Shown here: positions 1 to 9,943 of the stretch, piece after piece
Layout of the letters: the number at the start of each line of letters is the position of its first letter
How positions within the stretch are numbered: position 1 is the stretch's first letter
Assembly: GCF_007830125.1 (NCBI RefSeq)
Contig: NZ_VLLG01000002.1
Span: forward strand, 62,001-126,000
Direction: 5' to 3'
Source of the DNA: Chitinophaga japonensis
Lineage (GTDB): Bacteria > Bacteroidota > Bacteroidia > Chitinophagales > Chitinophagaceae
Length of the DNA stretch: 64,000 nt
Program-made: the position numbers and the translations under genes
The notes under the pieces: model-generated
What the model was told of the DNA's origin: nothing
The model's database searches: none
What the model saw: the letters and a program-made list of their open reading frames with translations, nothing else

Positions 1-45
1 CCAACTTTTACATTTTACATTCATCATTTTACATTTATCATTTCA
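1..45. repeat. Partial word-arm of an intergenic inverted-repeat element
   Basis: The stretch is made of reiterated words of the type TTTTACATT and CATCATTT. Its first 15 nt (CCAACTTTTACATTT) are identical to 14406-14420, the right arm of the complete element between dnaJ and the RlmK-like gene. It is therefore probably the gene-proximal arm of an element lying mostly outside the window. The last codons and TGA stop of the rhodanese-thioredoxin gene lie inside these words. Confidence 0.55.
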
Positions 46-727
46 TCATCCCCTCCAGCTCCTGCAGCGATATCACGCCCTCCTTCCGGCCTGTTTCCTT
101 ACCATCCTCGTAAAAAACGAAGGTGGGCAATGTATGGGCCCGGATGGATTGCATAACCTGCTGATCATTTCCTCCATCCACCTTTACCAGCCGCACCTGC
201 TGGTGGGCCTGCAGGAATTCCTGCAGCACAGGCTCCATTTTACGGCAGGGCGGGCACCAGGGCGCACCTACGTCTACCAGCACCAGCCCTTTTTGTATTG
301 CCTGCCGGAAGCCGGCCACAGAAAGCTGTTCTTCAGGCTTCGCGCCGCCTTCCAGCGCTTTGCCGGCCTGCTTCCAGGCCAGGATGCCGCCTTCCATTTC
401 CACTACCTTACTGAAGCCGTTCTCCCGCATCCATTTGGCGGCCGCAGCACTGCGGCCCCCGCTCAGGCAGTAGATGTATACCGGCTTTTGTTTGTCCAGG
501 TACTGCACCCGGTGGGCAAATTCCTTTTTATCCGTGTAGTCCGCCTGCAGCGCACCCGCCAGGTGGCCGGCATTGAATTCCTTCGCCGTTCTTACATCAA
601 ACAACTGCACAGCAGGCTGCTGCACTCCTTTCTCAAAAGTGATCACATCCACTTCCTGGGCCTTTGCAGCCAGTGAAAGGCTGGCAAAGATCATCATGGC
701 CAGGCCCGGTTTCAAATATTTATTCAT
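38..727 (-). CDS. Exported rhodanese-thioredoxin fusion protein
   Basis: A 229-aa protein with a Sec signal peptide (about residues 1-23, ending AAKA-Q), a rhodanese domain (about 26-125) and a C-terminal thioredoxin domain (about 135-229). The rhodanese active-site loop is CLSGGRS with Cys87. The thioredoxin motif is WCPPC with Cys158 and Cys161. Rhodaneses move sulfane sulfur and thioredoxins reduce disulfides or persulfides, so a periplasmic redox or sulfur-relay role is a reasonable inference. Both active-site cysteines are intact. The gene is single and divergent from the PKD gene at 964. Its 3' end overlaps a repeat arm. The substrate cannot be told from sequence. Confidence 0.88.
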   Translation of the reverse strand: MNKYLKPGLAMMIFASLSLAAKAQEVDVITFEKGVQQPAVQLFDVRTAKEFNAGHLAGALQADYTDKKEFAHRVQYLDKQKPVYIYCLSGGRSAAAAKWMRENGFSKVVEMEGGILAWKQAGKALEGGAKPEEQLSVAGFRQAIQKGLVLVDVGAPWCPPCRKMEPVLQEFLQAHQQVRLVKVDGGNDQQVMQSIRAHTLPTFVFYEDGKETGRKEGVISLQELEGMMK

Positions 728-963
728 TCGTTTTGGTTATTTTTATTCCTGTTAGCTCTGCAAAGTTCCTGAAACTGATCAACATCACCCAATACGGAGG
801 AATTTGTTGACCAGTATCATATAAATATCATGCCATTGAATATGTAAAATAGCTTAATTTTAATCGAGTTTTCAACACCTATACCGACAAGAAATAAACT
901 GCTATCCTGCAACAGGGGGAAGAAGAACTATATCCGGAAGATAACCGAATACAGGATAGGACT
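728..963. promoter_or_regulatory. Divergent intergenic region upstream of T9SS locus 1
   Basis: This 236-nt AT-rich spacer separates two divergent genes and must hold both promoters. On the plus side the leader just before the ATG at 964 contains an 8-bp inverted repeat, CTATCCTG at 902-909 and CAGGATAG at 952-959, which could fold the 5' UTR of the 1632-aa protein mRNA. I see no clear TAnnTTTG box and no small gene here. Confidence 0.4.
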
Positions 964-3900
964 ATGCCATTACCAATGAAACGCCAGCTACTTCTATGCC
1001 ACCACCGGGCATCCCGGTGGAATGTCAGGCAAGTGATCACCTGTTTGATCTATCTGTGTTTATGCGGCATTACCCCGGCGCTTGCCCAAACGCATAACGT
1101 GGATTTTGACGCCGATAAATGGAGCGGCTGCGAGCCCCTGGCCGTACAGTTCCGGAACCTTTCAGACCCCGGTTACAGCTCCCTGAACTGGAATTTCAGC
1201 GTTGGGGCCGATGTAAGCGATCCCAACCCCGCCAGGATATTCAATACTCCCGGTGTTTACAAGATCACCCTTACCGTGACCTACCCCGATGGAGCCGTTA
1301 TTGCAAAGGAAAAGAACATTACCGTATATAAAAAGCCGGCCGCCGCCTTTTCGGTGGCGCCATCCAATGGCTGTACCCCCCTGGCCGTTACTTTTACGGA
1401 CCAGAGCGATCCGGGCGACGGCACCATTGCCAGCATTACCTGGGACTTCGGGGACGGCATTAACGGCACCGGCAGCACCGCCACCCATACCTATACGCTG
1501 GGCGGCGTGCAAACCGCCTCCCTGATCGTGACCAACAGCTATGGCTGCAGCAACGGCGCCACGCAACAGATCACCGTACAGGACGCGCCTGATGTACAAT
1601 TCACCAGCGACCGGCAGGGTAGCTGCACCACGCCGTTCATCGTCAACTTCCAGAACAATACTACCGTGGCCAACAATGTAGCACTCTCCTACCGCTGGGA
1701 TTTCGGGGACGGTACTACCAGCACGGCCACTAACCCGCAGCATACCTACACCCGGGAAGGCGCATTTACCGTGACCCTTACCGCTACCACGCCGGGCGGC
1801 TGTACACAAACGCTGACCATGCCGGACTATATACAGATCAGCCAGATGCAGCCGGACTTTGCCCCCGATGGCAGCGTATGCGCCGGGCAACCGGTGCTGC
1901 TGGTGAACAGGACGCTGCCCGCTCCCACAACCGCCCGCTGGGTGTTCCCGGACAGCAGCGTGCAGCAGGCAGTGAACGCGCGCTATACCTTTCCCTCTGC
2001 CGGCGACTATACCGTTACGATGACGGCTACCAGCGCCGGCTGCGAGGAGACCGTTACCAAAACCATTCATGTAAACCCACTGCCGGATGCAGACTTTACC
2101 GCTACTCCCAACCCGGCCTGTAGCGTGCCTGCCAATATACAGTTTACCGCGCAGGCCCCGGATGCTACCGCCTGGACCTGGAACTTCGGCAACGGGGGCA
2201 GCGCTACCACCCAAAACCCGGCGCACACTTACACGGCCGAAGGTTTCTATACCGTAACCCTGCAGGCCACCAGCGCCACCGGCTGTACGCGCACCGTTGC
2301 CAAGCAGGACTATATCCGCGTACAGGAGCCTTCCGTGAGCTTTACTCCCAGTGTGCATGGCGGCTGTATCCCCATTGATATTACCTTTACCCCTGCGGTA
2401 TTCAGCGCAGACCCGGTCACCCGGTACACCTGGAACTTTGGCGATGGCGGCAGCTCCAGCCTGGCGCAGCCTACCCATACTTTTACCGTGCAGGGAGACT
2501 ATACCGTAACACTGGAAATTGAGACCCGGGGCGGGTGTACCGCCTCCTATTCCATGCCCATCAGCGTAGGGGAAAGAGTAGCTGTGGATTTTGAAGTGGA
2601 TCATACGGAAGGCTGCCAGGAGGATATTTTCCGGTTCACCAACAAGTCCGTGCCCGCCGGCACCCAGTGGTTCTGGGATTTTCCGCAGGATAACAGCGCT
2701 GAAAGCACGGAGCACCCGAATCACCAGTTCACTTACATTGGTGAACATGACGTACGGCTGACCGTGGTCAACCACGGCTGCTACAATGTGCTGATCAAGG
2801 AGGATTATATTACGATCAACCCGCCGGCTGCCCGCTTCAATGTATCGCCGGACTGCGTAAACAAGTACGAACGCCAGTTCAACGATGCATCTGACTTTGG
2901 CCCTTCCGGCACGCCCCAAAGCTGGTTGTGGGATTTCGGGGATGGTACTACCTCCACCGAACAGTCGCCACGGCACACCTTTCCCCGGACCGGCACCTAC
3001 CAGGTGCAGCTAACCGTCAGCAATGGCAGTTGTACCTCCGCCATTTCGCAATTCGTGCATATCATTGATGAAAAGCCGGCCATCCGGGCCAATACCTCCA
3101 GCATATGCGCGGGCAGGTCCGTCAGCTACAGCATTACCAGCCGGCTAACCTATGACATGATTGCCGGTTATGTCTGGGATTTCGGCGATGGCAGCGGCTA
3201 CAACGTGGATGCGCCCAATTTTGATCCCAACGCCGTATATACGCATACGTACAGCAATCCCGGCACCTACAAGGTAAGCCTTTACGTGCTGGATATTAAC
3301 GGCTGCCCTCACTACTCCGATTCATTGCAGATCACCGTCAACGGCGTCAATGCGGACTTTACCTATACCGGCAGGTGCAGGGAAGCGCCCTTTACTTTTA
3401 CAGATGCTTCCGTGGCCGCTTTCCCCACCACCACCATTAGCTCCTGGACCTGGGATTTCGGGGACGGCAGCGCGCCTGTAACCCAGCAGCAAAAACCTAA
3501 CGGATACGGTCATACGTTTGATAGTATGGCTACCTTCCCGGTGACGCTTACGGTAACGGACCAGTTTGGCTGCACCTCCAATACCACCAAACAGGTAACG
3601 GTCAATACGGTAGATGCTTCCATCGTGGTGCCGGGCCAGGAGGCCTGCCAGCAAAAGGTCTTTAACTTTTCCAACAACTCCATCGGCAACGGCCTGACCT
3701 ATGCCTGGAGCTTTGGCGACGGTGGCACCAGTACGGAAGGGGCGCCGGAGCATACCTATACCGCTGCCGGCGTATATACGGTAACCTTGGAGGTAACGGA
3801 CGCCGATGGCTGTAAGGACAGCCAGGTAGCCACCAATTTTATCACCGTGCGCAACCCGGAAGCCGACTTCAGCTTCCCGGCTACCCTGCCGCCCTGCCCG

Positions 3901-5862
3901 CCGGTGCTGGTGCCCTTTACCAACAACTCATCCGATTATGACGGGGTGGCCTGGCAATTCGGCGACGGCAGCACATCGCCGGAAATATCGCCCGGCCATG
4001 CCTACAGCCGCCCCGGCACCTATACTGTAGAGCTACGCGTATACACGGATGGCGGCTGCTTTAGCACCTTCACCCGGGATCTGACCATACAGGGCCCCGA
4101 CGGCTCGCAATCCGCTACTCCCACTACCGGGTGCTGGCCACTGCAAATAAATATGACCGCACAAAGCAGCAATGCGGTAAAATATATCTGGGACTTTGAC
4201 GACGGCCATGTAGTGACCACCACTACGCCCACTACCGCTTACGAGTATACGAAAGAAGGCATATACTACCCCCGCGTAATACTGGAAGATGCCAAAGGTT
4301 GCCAGGTACCGGCCCTGGGCAGCGATACCATCGTGGTAGACAAGGTAATGCCTCACTTCACGATCGATAACACCCAGGCCTGCGACGGAGGATATGTATA
4401 CTTCCGGGACAGCAGCCGGAGCATCACCAAAGACCAGCTAGGCATGGATATGACCTACCAGTGGGATTTTGGCATAGACAGCCGCACCGATGACACCGGC
4501 GCCGGCGCCAATCCCCGGTTCTTCTATGATACCACGGGCACCTATTTCGTGAGGCTGCTGGCTACCAGCACCTACGGCTGCACCGGCGAAGTGACCCTGC
4601 CCGTGGTGGTAGAGCCGCAGCCGGAAGCGGAGATACTGCCCATTGAGCCGGTTTGCGCCGGCAGCGAAGTAAAGCTGCGGGGCCGCGAAATCAGGCAGTT
4701 GCCGGGCACTAAATGGGTATGGCAGGTGGCGGGACAAACCTTTGAGACCGCGGATCCGCCGCGTATTCCCTTCGAAAACCCGGGCAATAACCCGGTACAG
4801 CTCACCATCAGCAATGGCAATGGCACCTGTCCCGACGTAGCGGAAGCCGTTGTGCAGGTGGATGCGCTGCCGGTGCTGCAGCCCGTGCCGCAGCAGGCAA
4901 AGATCTGCCGCGGGGAATCCATACAGTTGCAATCCAATGTAAGCACCGGCACGGAAGTGACCTGGACCGGCACCAACATCTCTGATCCGCGCAGCCCGGC
5001 GCCTACCGTAAGCCCGGAGCAGGATGCTGTGTACCACGTGCTGGCGGAGAACAGCGCCGGGTGCACACGGGAAGCGGATGTATTCATTACCGTTACCCAG
5101 CCGCTGGAGGTAACAGCGGCGGATGTGGCCATCTGCGAAGGCAAGAGCGTGCAGTTGCATGCCAGCGGCGCGCCCCGCTACAAATGGATACCGCAAACAG
5201 GCTTGAACCGCGATGACGTAGCCGACCCGATGGCCAGCCCCTCCGCTACCACTACCTACCAGGTGATCGGTTCCGGGGATGATGCATGCTTTACCGATAC
5301 CACCGAGGTAACGGTCACCGTCAATCCCTCCCCGCAGGTAAGCGCCGGGCCGGACCAGGTAGTGCCCGTAGGCGCTGAACTGCGCCTGCAGTTGCAAAGC
5401 ACCCCGGACGTGACCCGTGTGGAGTGGCAGCCCGCCACCTACCTGAGCTGTACGGATTGCCTGGCGCCCCTGGCGCAACCCAAATCAAACATTACGTATC
5501 ATGTAACGGCCAGCAACCAGTACAACTGTATTAGCATAGACGATATCAACATTAAGCTGGTTTGCGAATCCGGCTCGGTATTCCTGCCCAATTCCTTCAG
5601 TCCCAACGGCGATGGCCAGAATGATATTTTCTATGTGCGGGGACGGGGCATCAAGACCATTAAGGTATTCAGGATATTCAACCGCTGGGGCCAGTTGGTA
5701 TTTGAGCGGAACAACCTGACCACGGAAGACCCGGCCTCCGGCTGGGACGGCCGGGTGAACGGGACGCCCCTGCCCCCGGACGTGTTTATTTATTATGCGG
5801 AAATGGTGTGCGATACGAACGAAAGCTTTACCCTGAAAGGGAATGTAACGCTGCTACGTTAG
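964..5862 (+). CDS. Giant multi-PKD-domain T9SS cargo (gliding motility-associated C-terminus)
   Basis: A 1632-aa secreted protein. After an N-terminal signal segment (hydrophobic stretch about residues 22-40, ending ALAQ) it has about 14 PKD-like repeats, recognised by WDFGDG-type cores (WNFGDG, WSFGDG, WQFGDG variants). Three Ig-like repeats follow, and then a T9SS type B sorting domain over the last ~90 residues (SFSPNGDGQND, NRWGQLVF, and a C-terminus ending GNVTLLR). Most repeats open with a Gly-Cys pair followed by PLxVxF, so cysteines recur through the array. Proteins of this class are exported by T9SS and act at the surface as adhesins or matrix components; the ligand is unknown. It is followed by a shorter relative (5944) and a PorP/SprF gene (8806). 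A start at 976 (Met5) is equally possible. Confidence 0.9.
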   Translation: MPLPMKRQLLLCHHRASRWNVRQVITCLIYLCLCGITPALAQTHNVDFDADKWSGCEPLAVQFRNLSDPGYSSLNWNFSVGADVSDPNPARIFNTPGVYKITLTVTYPDGAVIAKEKNITVYKKPAAAFSVAPSNGCTPLAVTFTDQSDPGDGTIASITWDFGDGINGTGSTATHTYTLGGVQTASLIVTNSYGCSNGATQQITVQDAPDVQFTSDRQGSCTTPFIVNFQNNTTVANNVALSYRWDFGDGTTSTATNPQHTYTREGAFTVTLTATTPGGCTQTLTMPDYIQISQMQPDFAPDGSVCAGQPVLLVNRTLPAPTTARWVFPDSSVQQAVNARYTFPSAGDYTVTMTATSAGCEETVTKTIHVNPLPDADFTATPNPACSVPANIQFTAQAPDATAWTWNFGNGGSATTQNPAHTYTAEGFYTVTLQATSATGCTRTVAKQDYIRVQEPSVSFTPSVHGGCIPIDITFTPAVFSADPVTRYTWNFGDGGSSSLAQPTHTFTVQGDYTVTLEIETRGGCTASYSMPISVGERVAVDFEVDHTEGCQEDIFRFTNKSVPAGTQWFWDFPQDNSAESTEHPNHQFTYIGEHDVRLTVVNHGCYNVLIKEDYITINPPAARFNVSPDCVNKYERQFNDASDFGPSGTPQSWLWDFGDGTTSTEQSPRHTFPRTGTYQVQLTVSNGSCTSAISQFVHIIDEKPAIRANTSSICAGRSVSYSITSRLTYDMIAGYVWDFGDGSGYNVDAPNFDPNAVYTHTYSNPGTYKVSLYVLDINGCPHYSDSLQITVNGVNADFTYTGRCREAPFTFTDASVAAFPTTTISSWTWDFGDGSAPVTQQQKPNGYGHTFDSMATFPVTLTVTDQFGCTSNTTKQVTVNTVDASIVVPGQEACQQKVFNFSNNSIGNGLTYAWSFGDGGTSTEGAPEHTYTAAGVYTVTLEVTDADGCKDSQVATNFITVRNPEADFSFPATLPPCPPVLVPFTNNSSDYDGVAWQFGDGSTSPEISPGHAYSRPGTYTVELRVYTDGGCFSTFTRDLTIQGPDGSQSATPTTGCWPLQINMTAQSSNAVKYIWDFDDGHVVTTTTPTTAYEYTKEGIYYPRVILEDAKGCQVPALGSDTIVVDKVMPHFTIDNTQACDGGYVYFRDSSRSITKDQLGMDMTYQWDFGIDSRTDDTGAGANPRFFYDTTGTYFVRLLATSTYGCTGEVTLPVVVEPQPEAEILPIEPVCAGSEVKLRGREIRQLPGTKWVWQVAGQTFETADPPRIPFENPGNNPVQLTISNGNGTCPDVAEAVVQVDALPVLQPVPQQAKICRGESIQLQSNVSTGTEVTWTGTNISDPRSPAPTVSPEQDAVYHVLAENSAGCTREADVFITVTQPLEVTAADVAICEGKSVQLHASGAPRYKWIPQTGLNRDDVADPMASPSATTTYQVIGSGDDACFTDTTEVTVTVNPSPQVSAGPDQVVPVGAELRLQLQSTPDVTRVEWQPATYLSCTDCLAPLAQPKSNITYHVTASNQYNCISIDDINIKLVCESGSVFLPNSFSPNGDGQNDIFYVRGRGIKTIKVFRIFNRWGQLVFERNNLTTEDPASGWDGRVNGTPLPPDVFIYYAEMVCDTNESFTLKGNVTLLR

Positions 5863-5943
5863 TAAGGCATTAATTTATTAACAATAGATCATATATTTAT
5901 TTTTCGTTAATTTGTGGTATTAAAGGCCATACCTATACCTATT

Positions 5944-8790
5944 ATGAAAAGCCTGATACCTGCATATCTGACGGCCCTGCTGCCGTTATTCCTGCTCACT
6001 GCGCTGTACAGCCACCCTGTAAAAGGTCAGCAGGCAAACTTTGTCTATAATGCGCCGGCCGGACAGTGCTCACCGGCAGTGATTGAGCTGCAGAATACCA
6101 GCACCGGGTACCCGCTCTCCTATACCTGGGACTTTGGCAACGGCACCGTAGCCTATACCGCCAATGCCCAGGCCACCTATACACAGCCCGGCACCTACCG
6201 CGTGACCCTCACCGTGCAGTATGCCAACGGCACCAGCGAGGCATGGAAGGAAATTACCATACAGCCCTCCCCGGCTGTGGCTTTTGACGTGGATGTGGCG
6301 GCCGCCTGCCAGCCTTACACGGCCAACTTTACGGACCATACGCCCGGTGCGGCCGTGCGCACCTGGGACTTTGGCGATGGCAGCACGCCGGTCACTACCA
6401 ACAGCGCCACCGTGATGCACAGCTACACCCGGGCCGGACAGTTTGACGTAACGCTCACCGTGACCAACGCTTTTAACTGCACGCAGGCCCTGACCAAACC
6501 GGCGCTGATCAATATCACCGTACCTGCCATTACGCTCAGCGGCACCAACATTACCGGCTGCGCGCCGCTGGATGCCAACCTGTCGGCCACGGTTAGCACC
6601 ATCAATAACGACCCGGTTACCCGGTATAACTGGAGCTTCGGGGACGGCACTTCCCAAAGCACCGCCACGCCCGATGTTGCGCACCGGTACAATGGCACCG
6701 GCGCCTATGATGTAACGCTCACCGTGACCACCGGGCAGGGCTGCAGCGCCTCGCTGACCGCCGGCCAGTTGGTGAGGGCCGGCAGCCCGCCCGCTAACGT
6801 AAGCTTTACTGCCACACCGGGGACCGCCTGCGCCGGCGACCCGGTAAGGCTGCTGGCCACCGCCACCAATGCGGACAGCTACAGTTGGGATTTTGGCGAC
6901 GGCACCACGGAGGAAGGACCAGACAATGACATTACCCACGGGTTTAAAGATAACGGCAGCATTACCGTACAGTTGCGCGCCGGCAACAACGGCTGCTATA
7001 CGGCCGCCACACCGGTTACGGTGCAAATAACCGGGCCGGCCGCCCACTTCAGCTTCAGCCGCTCCTGCAGCAACCGGAACGAGTTCGTATTTACCAATAC
7101 CTCCGCCACCACCGGCGGCGCTACCTATGAATGGGATTTTGGCGACGGCAGCCCGCTGGCATACACCCGGCATACCACGCATGTGTACGCCCAGCCCGGT
7201 AATTACACCGTGCGTCTCACTGTACGGGAAACGGGCGGCGGGGCCTGCTCCAGCAGCGAGTTCCAGGCCCTATCCTGCTTCCGGGCAGATTTCAATACCG
7301 GCGCCAGCGCCATCTGCCGGGGCAGCAACATTGGCTACGGCGTGCTGCATGTGCCGGGTCAACTGGTGGACCACTACAGTTGGCGCTTTGGCGATAATAC
7401 TGTGCAGAACGCCACCAGCCCGGATATTACCAAGGCCTATCACCAAAGCGGCACCTTTACGGATACGCTGATCATTTTCTATAAAGACCCGGCCACGTAT
7501 TGCAACGATACGGTGGTGAAGCAGCAGCATATCACCATCCTGGCGCCGGTAGCAGACTTTACCACCGGGCTGGCCTGCGCCGGGCAACCGGTCAGCATCA
7601 CAGACGCCTCCCAGCCCTGGCCCAATATACCGCTGACCAACTGGGACTGGAACCTGGGCAACGGCACTACCGCCAACGTACAAACGCCCGCTCCGCCCGG
7701 CTACCCTGCCGCCGGTAACTATACGATAAAGCTGGTGGTAACGGATGCCCGTAACTGCAAGGATTCCGTGACACAGACCCTTACGGTCAATCCTACGCCT
7801 TTCCTGGCTATGCCGGCGCCGCAGTACAAAATATGTGAAGGCAACAGCGTAACGCTCACCGCCCAGTCCGATGCTGCCGTACAATGGAGCCCCAACGATC
7901 ACCTCAGTTGCGTAAACTGTGGCGCTACTTCCGCTTCCCCGGTTGCCGATACCCGGTATTACGCCACGACCGTCAATACCTTTGGCTGCGCCGTACAGGA
8001 CTCTGTAGACGTGAACGTGGTACCGCAGGTACGGCTGGCCGCAGGGCCGGACACGGCCATCTGCAACGGCACGGCCGTACGGCTGTGGGCCAGCGGGGCG
8101 GCCTCCTACAACTGGGCGCCGGCACGCTATTTGTCGGACAGCACCATAGCCAACCCCACCGCTACACCGGCAGAGGATGTTACTTATACGGTTACCGGCT
8201 CCAATGATGCAGCCTGCGCAGCACAAACCCTGCAGGTAACCCTGCGGGTAAACCCGCTGCCAGAGGTGGAAGCAGGACCGGACCAGACCATTACCACCGG
8301 GTCGGCGGTAACGCTGGATGCCACCGGCAGCGCGGATGTAGTAGCCTGGGAATGGGCGCCAACAGATTACCTCGATTGTCCTACATGCCCCTATACGCTG
8401 GCAACAGTGCGCAGGCCCATCAGTTACAGCATTACGGCTACTAACGCAGCAGGATGTACGAAAAGTGATATCGTCCATATAAACCTGGTGTGCAACAAGG
8501 AGGCGGTATTCATACCTAACACATTCAGTCCCAATGGAGATGGTGCAAACGATATTTTCTATATACGCGGTAAAGGTGTTAACTTTATTCAATCCTTCCG
8601 CATTTTCAACCGATGGGGACAAGAAGTATTCAAGCGGGAAAATATAACCATAGATGACGTCAGTTCAGGATGGAACGGCACCTACAGGAACGAGCCGCAG
8701 CCAGCAGATGTATACATTTATTTCATAGAAGCCTACTGTGACACCAACGAACGTTTTGAACTGAGGGGGAACGTAACATTATTAAGATAA
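5944..8790 (+). CDS. Multi-PKD-domain T9SS cargo (gliding motility-associated C-terminus)
   Basis: A 948-aa protein related to its upstream neighbour. The ATG at 5944 is chosen because it opens a normal signal peptide (MKSLIPAYL, cleavage near VKGQ); the in-frame GTG at 5914 would only add a non-signal extension. About seven PKD repeats follow (WDFGNG, WDFGDG, WSFGDG, WRFGDN), then three Ig-like repeats of the WxPxxYLxC/D type, and a type B T9SS C-terminal domain (TFSPNGDGANDIF, NRWGQEVF, ending GNVTLLR). It lies 81 nt after the 1632-aa gene and 15 nt before the PorP/SprF gene, so the three probably form one surface-protein unit. Its last ~300 nt use more A/T at third positions than the PKD array. 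Confidence 0.9.
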   Translation: MKSLIPAYLTALLPLFLLTALYSHPVKGQQANFVYNAPAGQCSPAVIELQNTSTGYPLSYTWDFGNGTVAYTANAQATYTQPGTYRVTLTVQYANGTSEAWKEITIQPSPAVAFDVDVAAACQPYTANFTDHTPGAAVRTWDFGDGSTPVTTNSATVMHSYTRAGQFDVTLTVTNAFNCTQALTKPALINITVPAITLSGTNITGCAPLDANLSATVSTINNDPVTRYNWSFGDGTSQSTATPDVAHRYNGTGAYDVTLTVTTGQGCSASLTAGQLVRAGSPPANVSFTATPGTACAGDPVRLLATATNADSYSWDFGDGTTEEGPDNDITHGFKDNGSITVQLRAGNNGCYTAATPVTVQITGPAAHFSFSRSCSNRNEFVFTNTSATTGGATYEWDFGDGSPLAYTRHTTHVYAQPGNYTVRLTVRETGGGACSSSEFQALSCFRADFNTGASAICRGSNIGYGVLHVPGQLVDHYSWRFGDNTVQNATSPDITKAYHQSGTFTDTLIIFYKDPATYCNDTVVKQQHITILAPVADFTTGLACAGQPVSITDASQPWPNIPLTNWDWNLGNGTTANVQTPAPPGYPAAGNYTIKLVVTDARNCKDSVTQTLTVNPTPFLAMPAPQYKICEGNSVTLTAQSDAAVQWSPNDHLSCVNCGATSASPVADTRYYATTVNTFGCAVQDSVDVNVVPQVRLAAGPDTAICNGTAVRLWASGAASYNWAPARYLSDSTIANPTATPAEDVTYTVTGSNDAACAAQTLQVTLRVNPLPEVEAGPDQTITTGSAVTLDATGSADVVAWEWAPTDYLDCPTCPYTLATVRRPISYSITATNAAGCTKSDIVHINLVCNKEAVFIPNTFSPNGDGANDIFYIRGKGVNFIQSFRIFNRWGQEVFKRENITIDDVSSGWNGTYRNEPQPADVYIYFIEAYCDTNERFELRGNVTLLR

Positions 8791-8805
8791 TTTAAACCAT
8801 AACCT

Positions 8806-9867
8806 ATGAAGCCAAACTTGAGTGGCTCAATCAAAAAGCTGTTGCGTAGTGTGCTGTTGATGGTTTCAGCAGGCACCTGCACCCAGCACGCGCTGATGGC
8901 GCAGGACATCCACCTGTCCCAGTTCTACGAAACGCCCATCCTGAGAAATCCTGCCCTGATCGGCATCTTTAATGGCGACGTGCGCGTACAGGCCGTGTAC
9001 CGCAACCAGTGGAACAGCGTCACCATTCCCTACCAGACCGGTGCGGTCAGCGGCGAAATGAAATTTCCCGTAGGCAGGAGCAATAACTTTGTAACCGCGG
9101 GCATGCAGCTCACCTACGACCGGGCGGGCACCTCCCGCCTGCAGTCCGTACAGGTGCTGCCGGCCCTGAACTTCCACAAGTCCCTGAGCGCGGACAAAAG
9201 CAGCTTCCTCTCCCTGGGCATTATGGGCGGTATGGTACAGCGGCAGTTCGATCCCTCGCACCTTACGTTCAACAACCAGTACACCAACGGGCGCTTTGAC
9301 CCCTATGCCCCTACCGGCGAGGAAGGACGGCTGGCCCTACGCGGCTACACCTACCTGGATGCCGGCATAGGGCTGAGCTATAACAGCACCATCGGCGAGG
9401 ATATAAACTATTTCGTGGGGGCGGCCGTTTACCACTTTAACCGGCCCAAGGTATCCTTCTACAAGGACGCCAGCGTGGAGCTGGATATGAAGCTCACCAT
9501 CAATGCCGGTATTACCGTGCCGGTATCCGAAAAGGTGAAGGTAATAGGCCAGTACAACCAGTTGCACCAGGGCACTTATACGGAATATATTGGCGGCGCC
9601 CTGGTAGGCTACGGCCTGCTGGAGCAGGGCCTGGAATCGGATCGGGGCCTGTATGGCGGCGTGTTCGTACGCTGGAACGATGCCGTGGTGCCGGTGCTGA
9701 AGCTGGACATGGGCACCTGGGAAATGGGCGCCAGCTATGACGCCAACATTTCCAGCCTGCGCACCGCCAGCCAGTCCTTTGGCGGCTTTGAGATATCCCT
9801 GGTGTTCAAGAGCTTTCTCAACAGCCGCAACAGTACCCTGGAAAGCACTAACTGTCCCCGGTTTTAG
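8806..9867 (+). CDS. PorP/SprF family type IX secretion membrane protein
   Basis: A 353-aa protein with a long signal peptide (about residues 1-32, ending ALMAQ). The mature start DIHLSQFYETPILRNPA is the hallmark of the PorP/SprF family, followed by YRNQW and an alternating beta-strand pattern to the C-terminus. PorP/SprF proteins are outer-membrane beta-barrels that help export or anchor specific T9SS type B cargo, and they usually sit beside that cargo gene. The 15-nt spacing after the 948-aa PKD gene supports a cargo-partner relationship. A second paralogue lies at 28680-29708 beside the other cargo pair. Confidence 0.92.
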   Translation: MKPNLSGSIKKLLRSVLLMVSAGTCTQHALMAQDIHLSQFYETPILRNPALIGIFNGDVRVQAVYRNQWNSVTIPYQTGAVSGEMKFPVGRSNNFVTAGMQLTYDRAGTSRLQSVQVLPALNFHKSLSADKSSFLSLGIMGGMVQRQFDPSHLTFNNQYTNGRFDPYAPTGEEGRLALRGYTYLDAGIGLSYNSTIGEDINYFVGAAVYHFNRPKVSFYKDASVELDMKLTINAGITVPVSEKVKVIGQYNQLHQGTYTEYIGGALVGYGLLEQGLESDRGLYGGVFVRWNDAVVPVLKLDMGTWEMGASYDANISSLRTASQSFGGFEISLVFKSFLNSRNSTLESTNCPRF

Positions 9868-9943
9868 TGGTGAAACGTAAAAGCTGCGAAGCTAAATGCT
9901 AAATGTGTAATTTTAACGCCTGAAACCATTAAACCCATTCACC

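Noticed and set aside
1162..2976. Long minus-strand open frame (604 codons) across the 1632-aa PKD gene
   Set aside because: It is antisense to a gene with clear PKD and T9SS domains. Its composition is Gly/Ala/Arg/Val-rich with no recognisable domain, as expected of a shadow of repeated GC-rich codons.
6070..8622. Large minus-strand frames (370 and 450 codons) across the 948-aa PKD gene
   Set aside because: Low-complexity antisense shadows of the PKD repeats, with no domain or start context.
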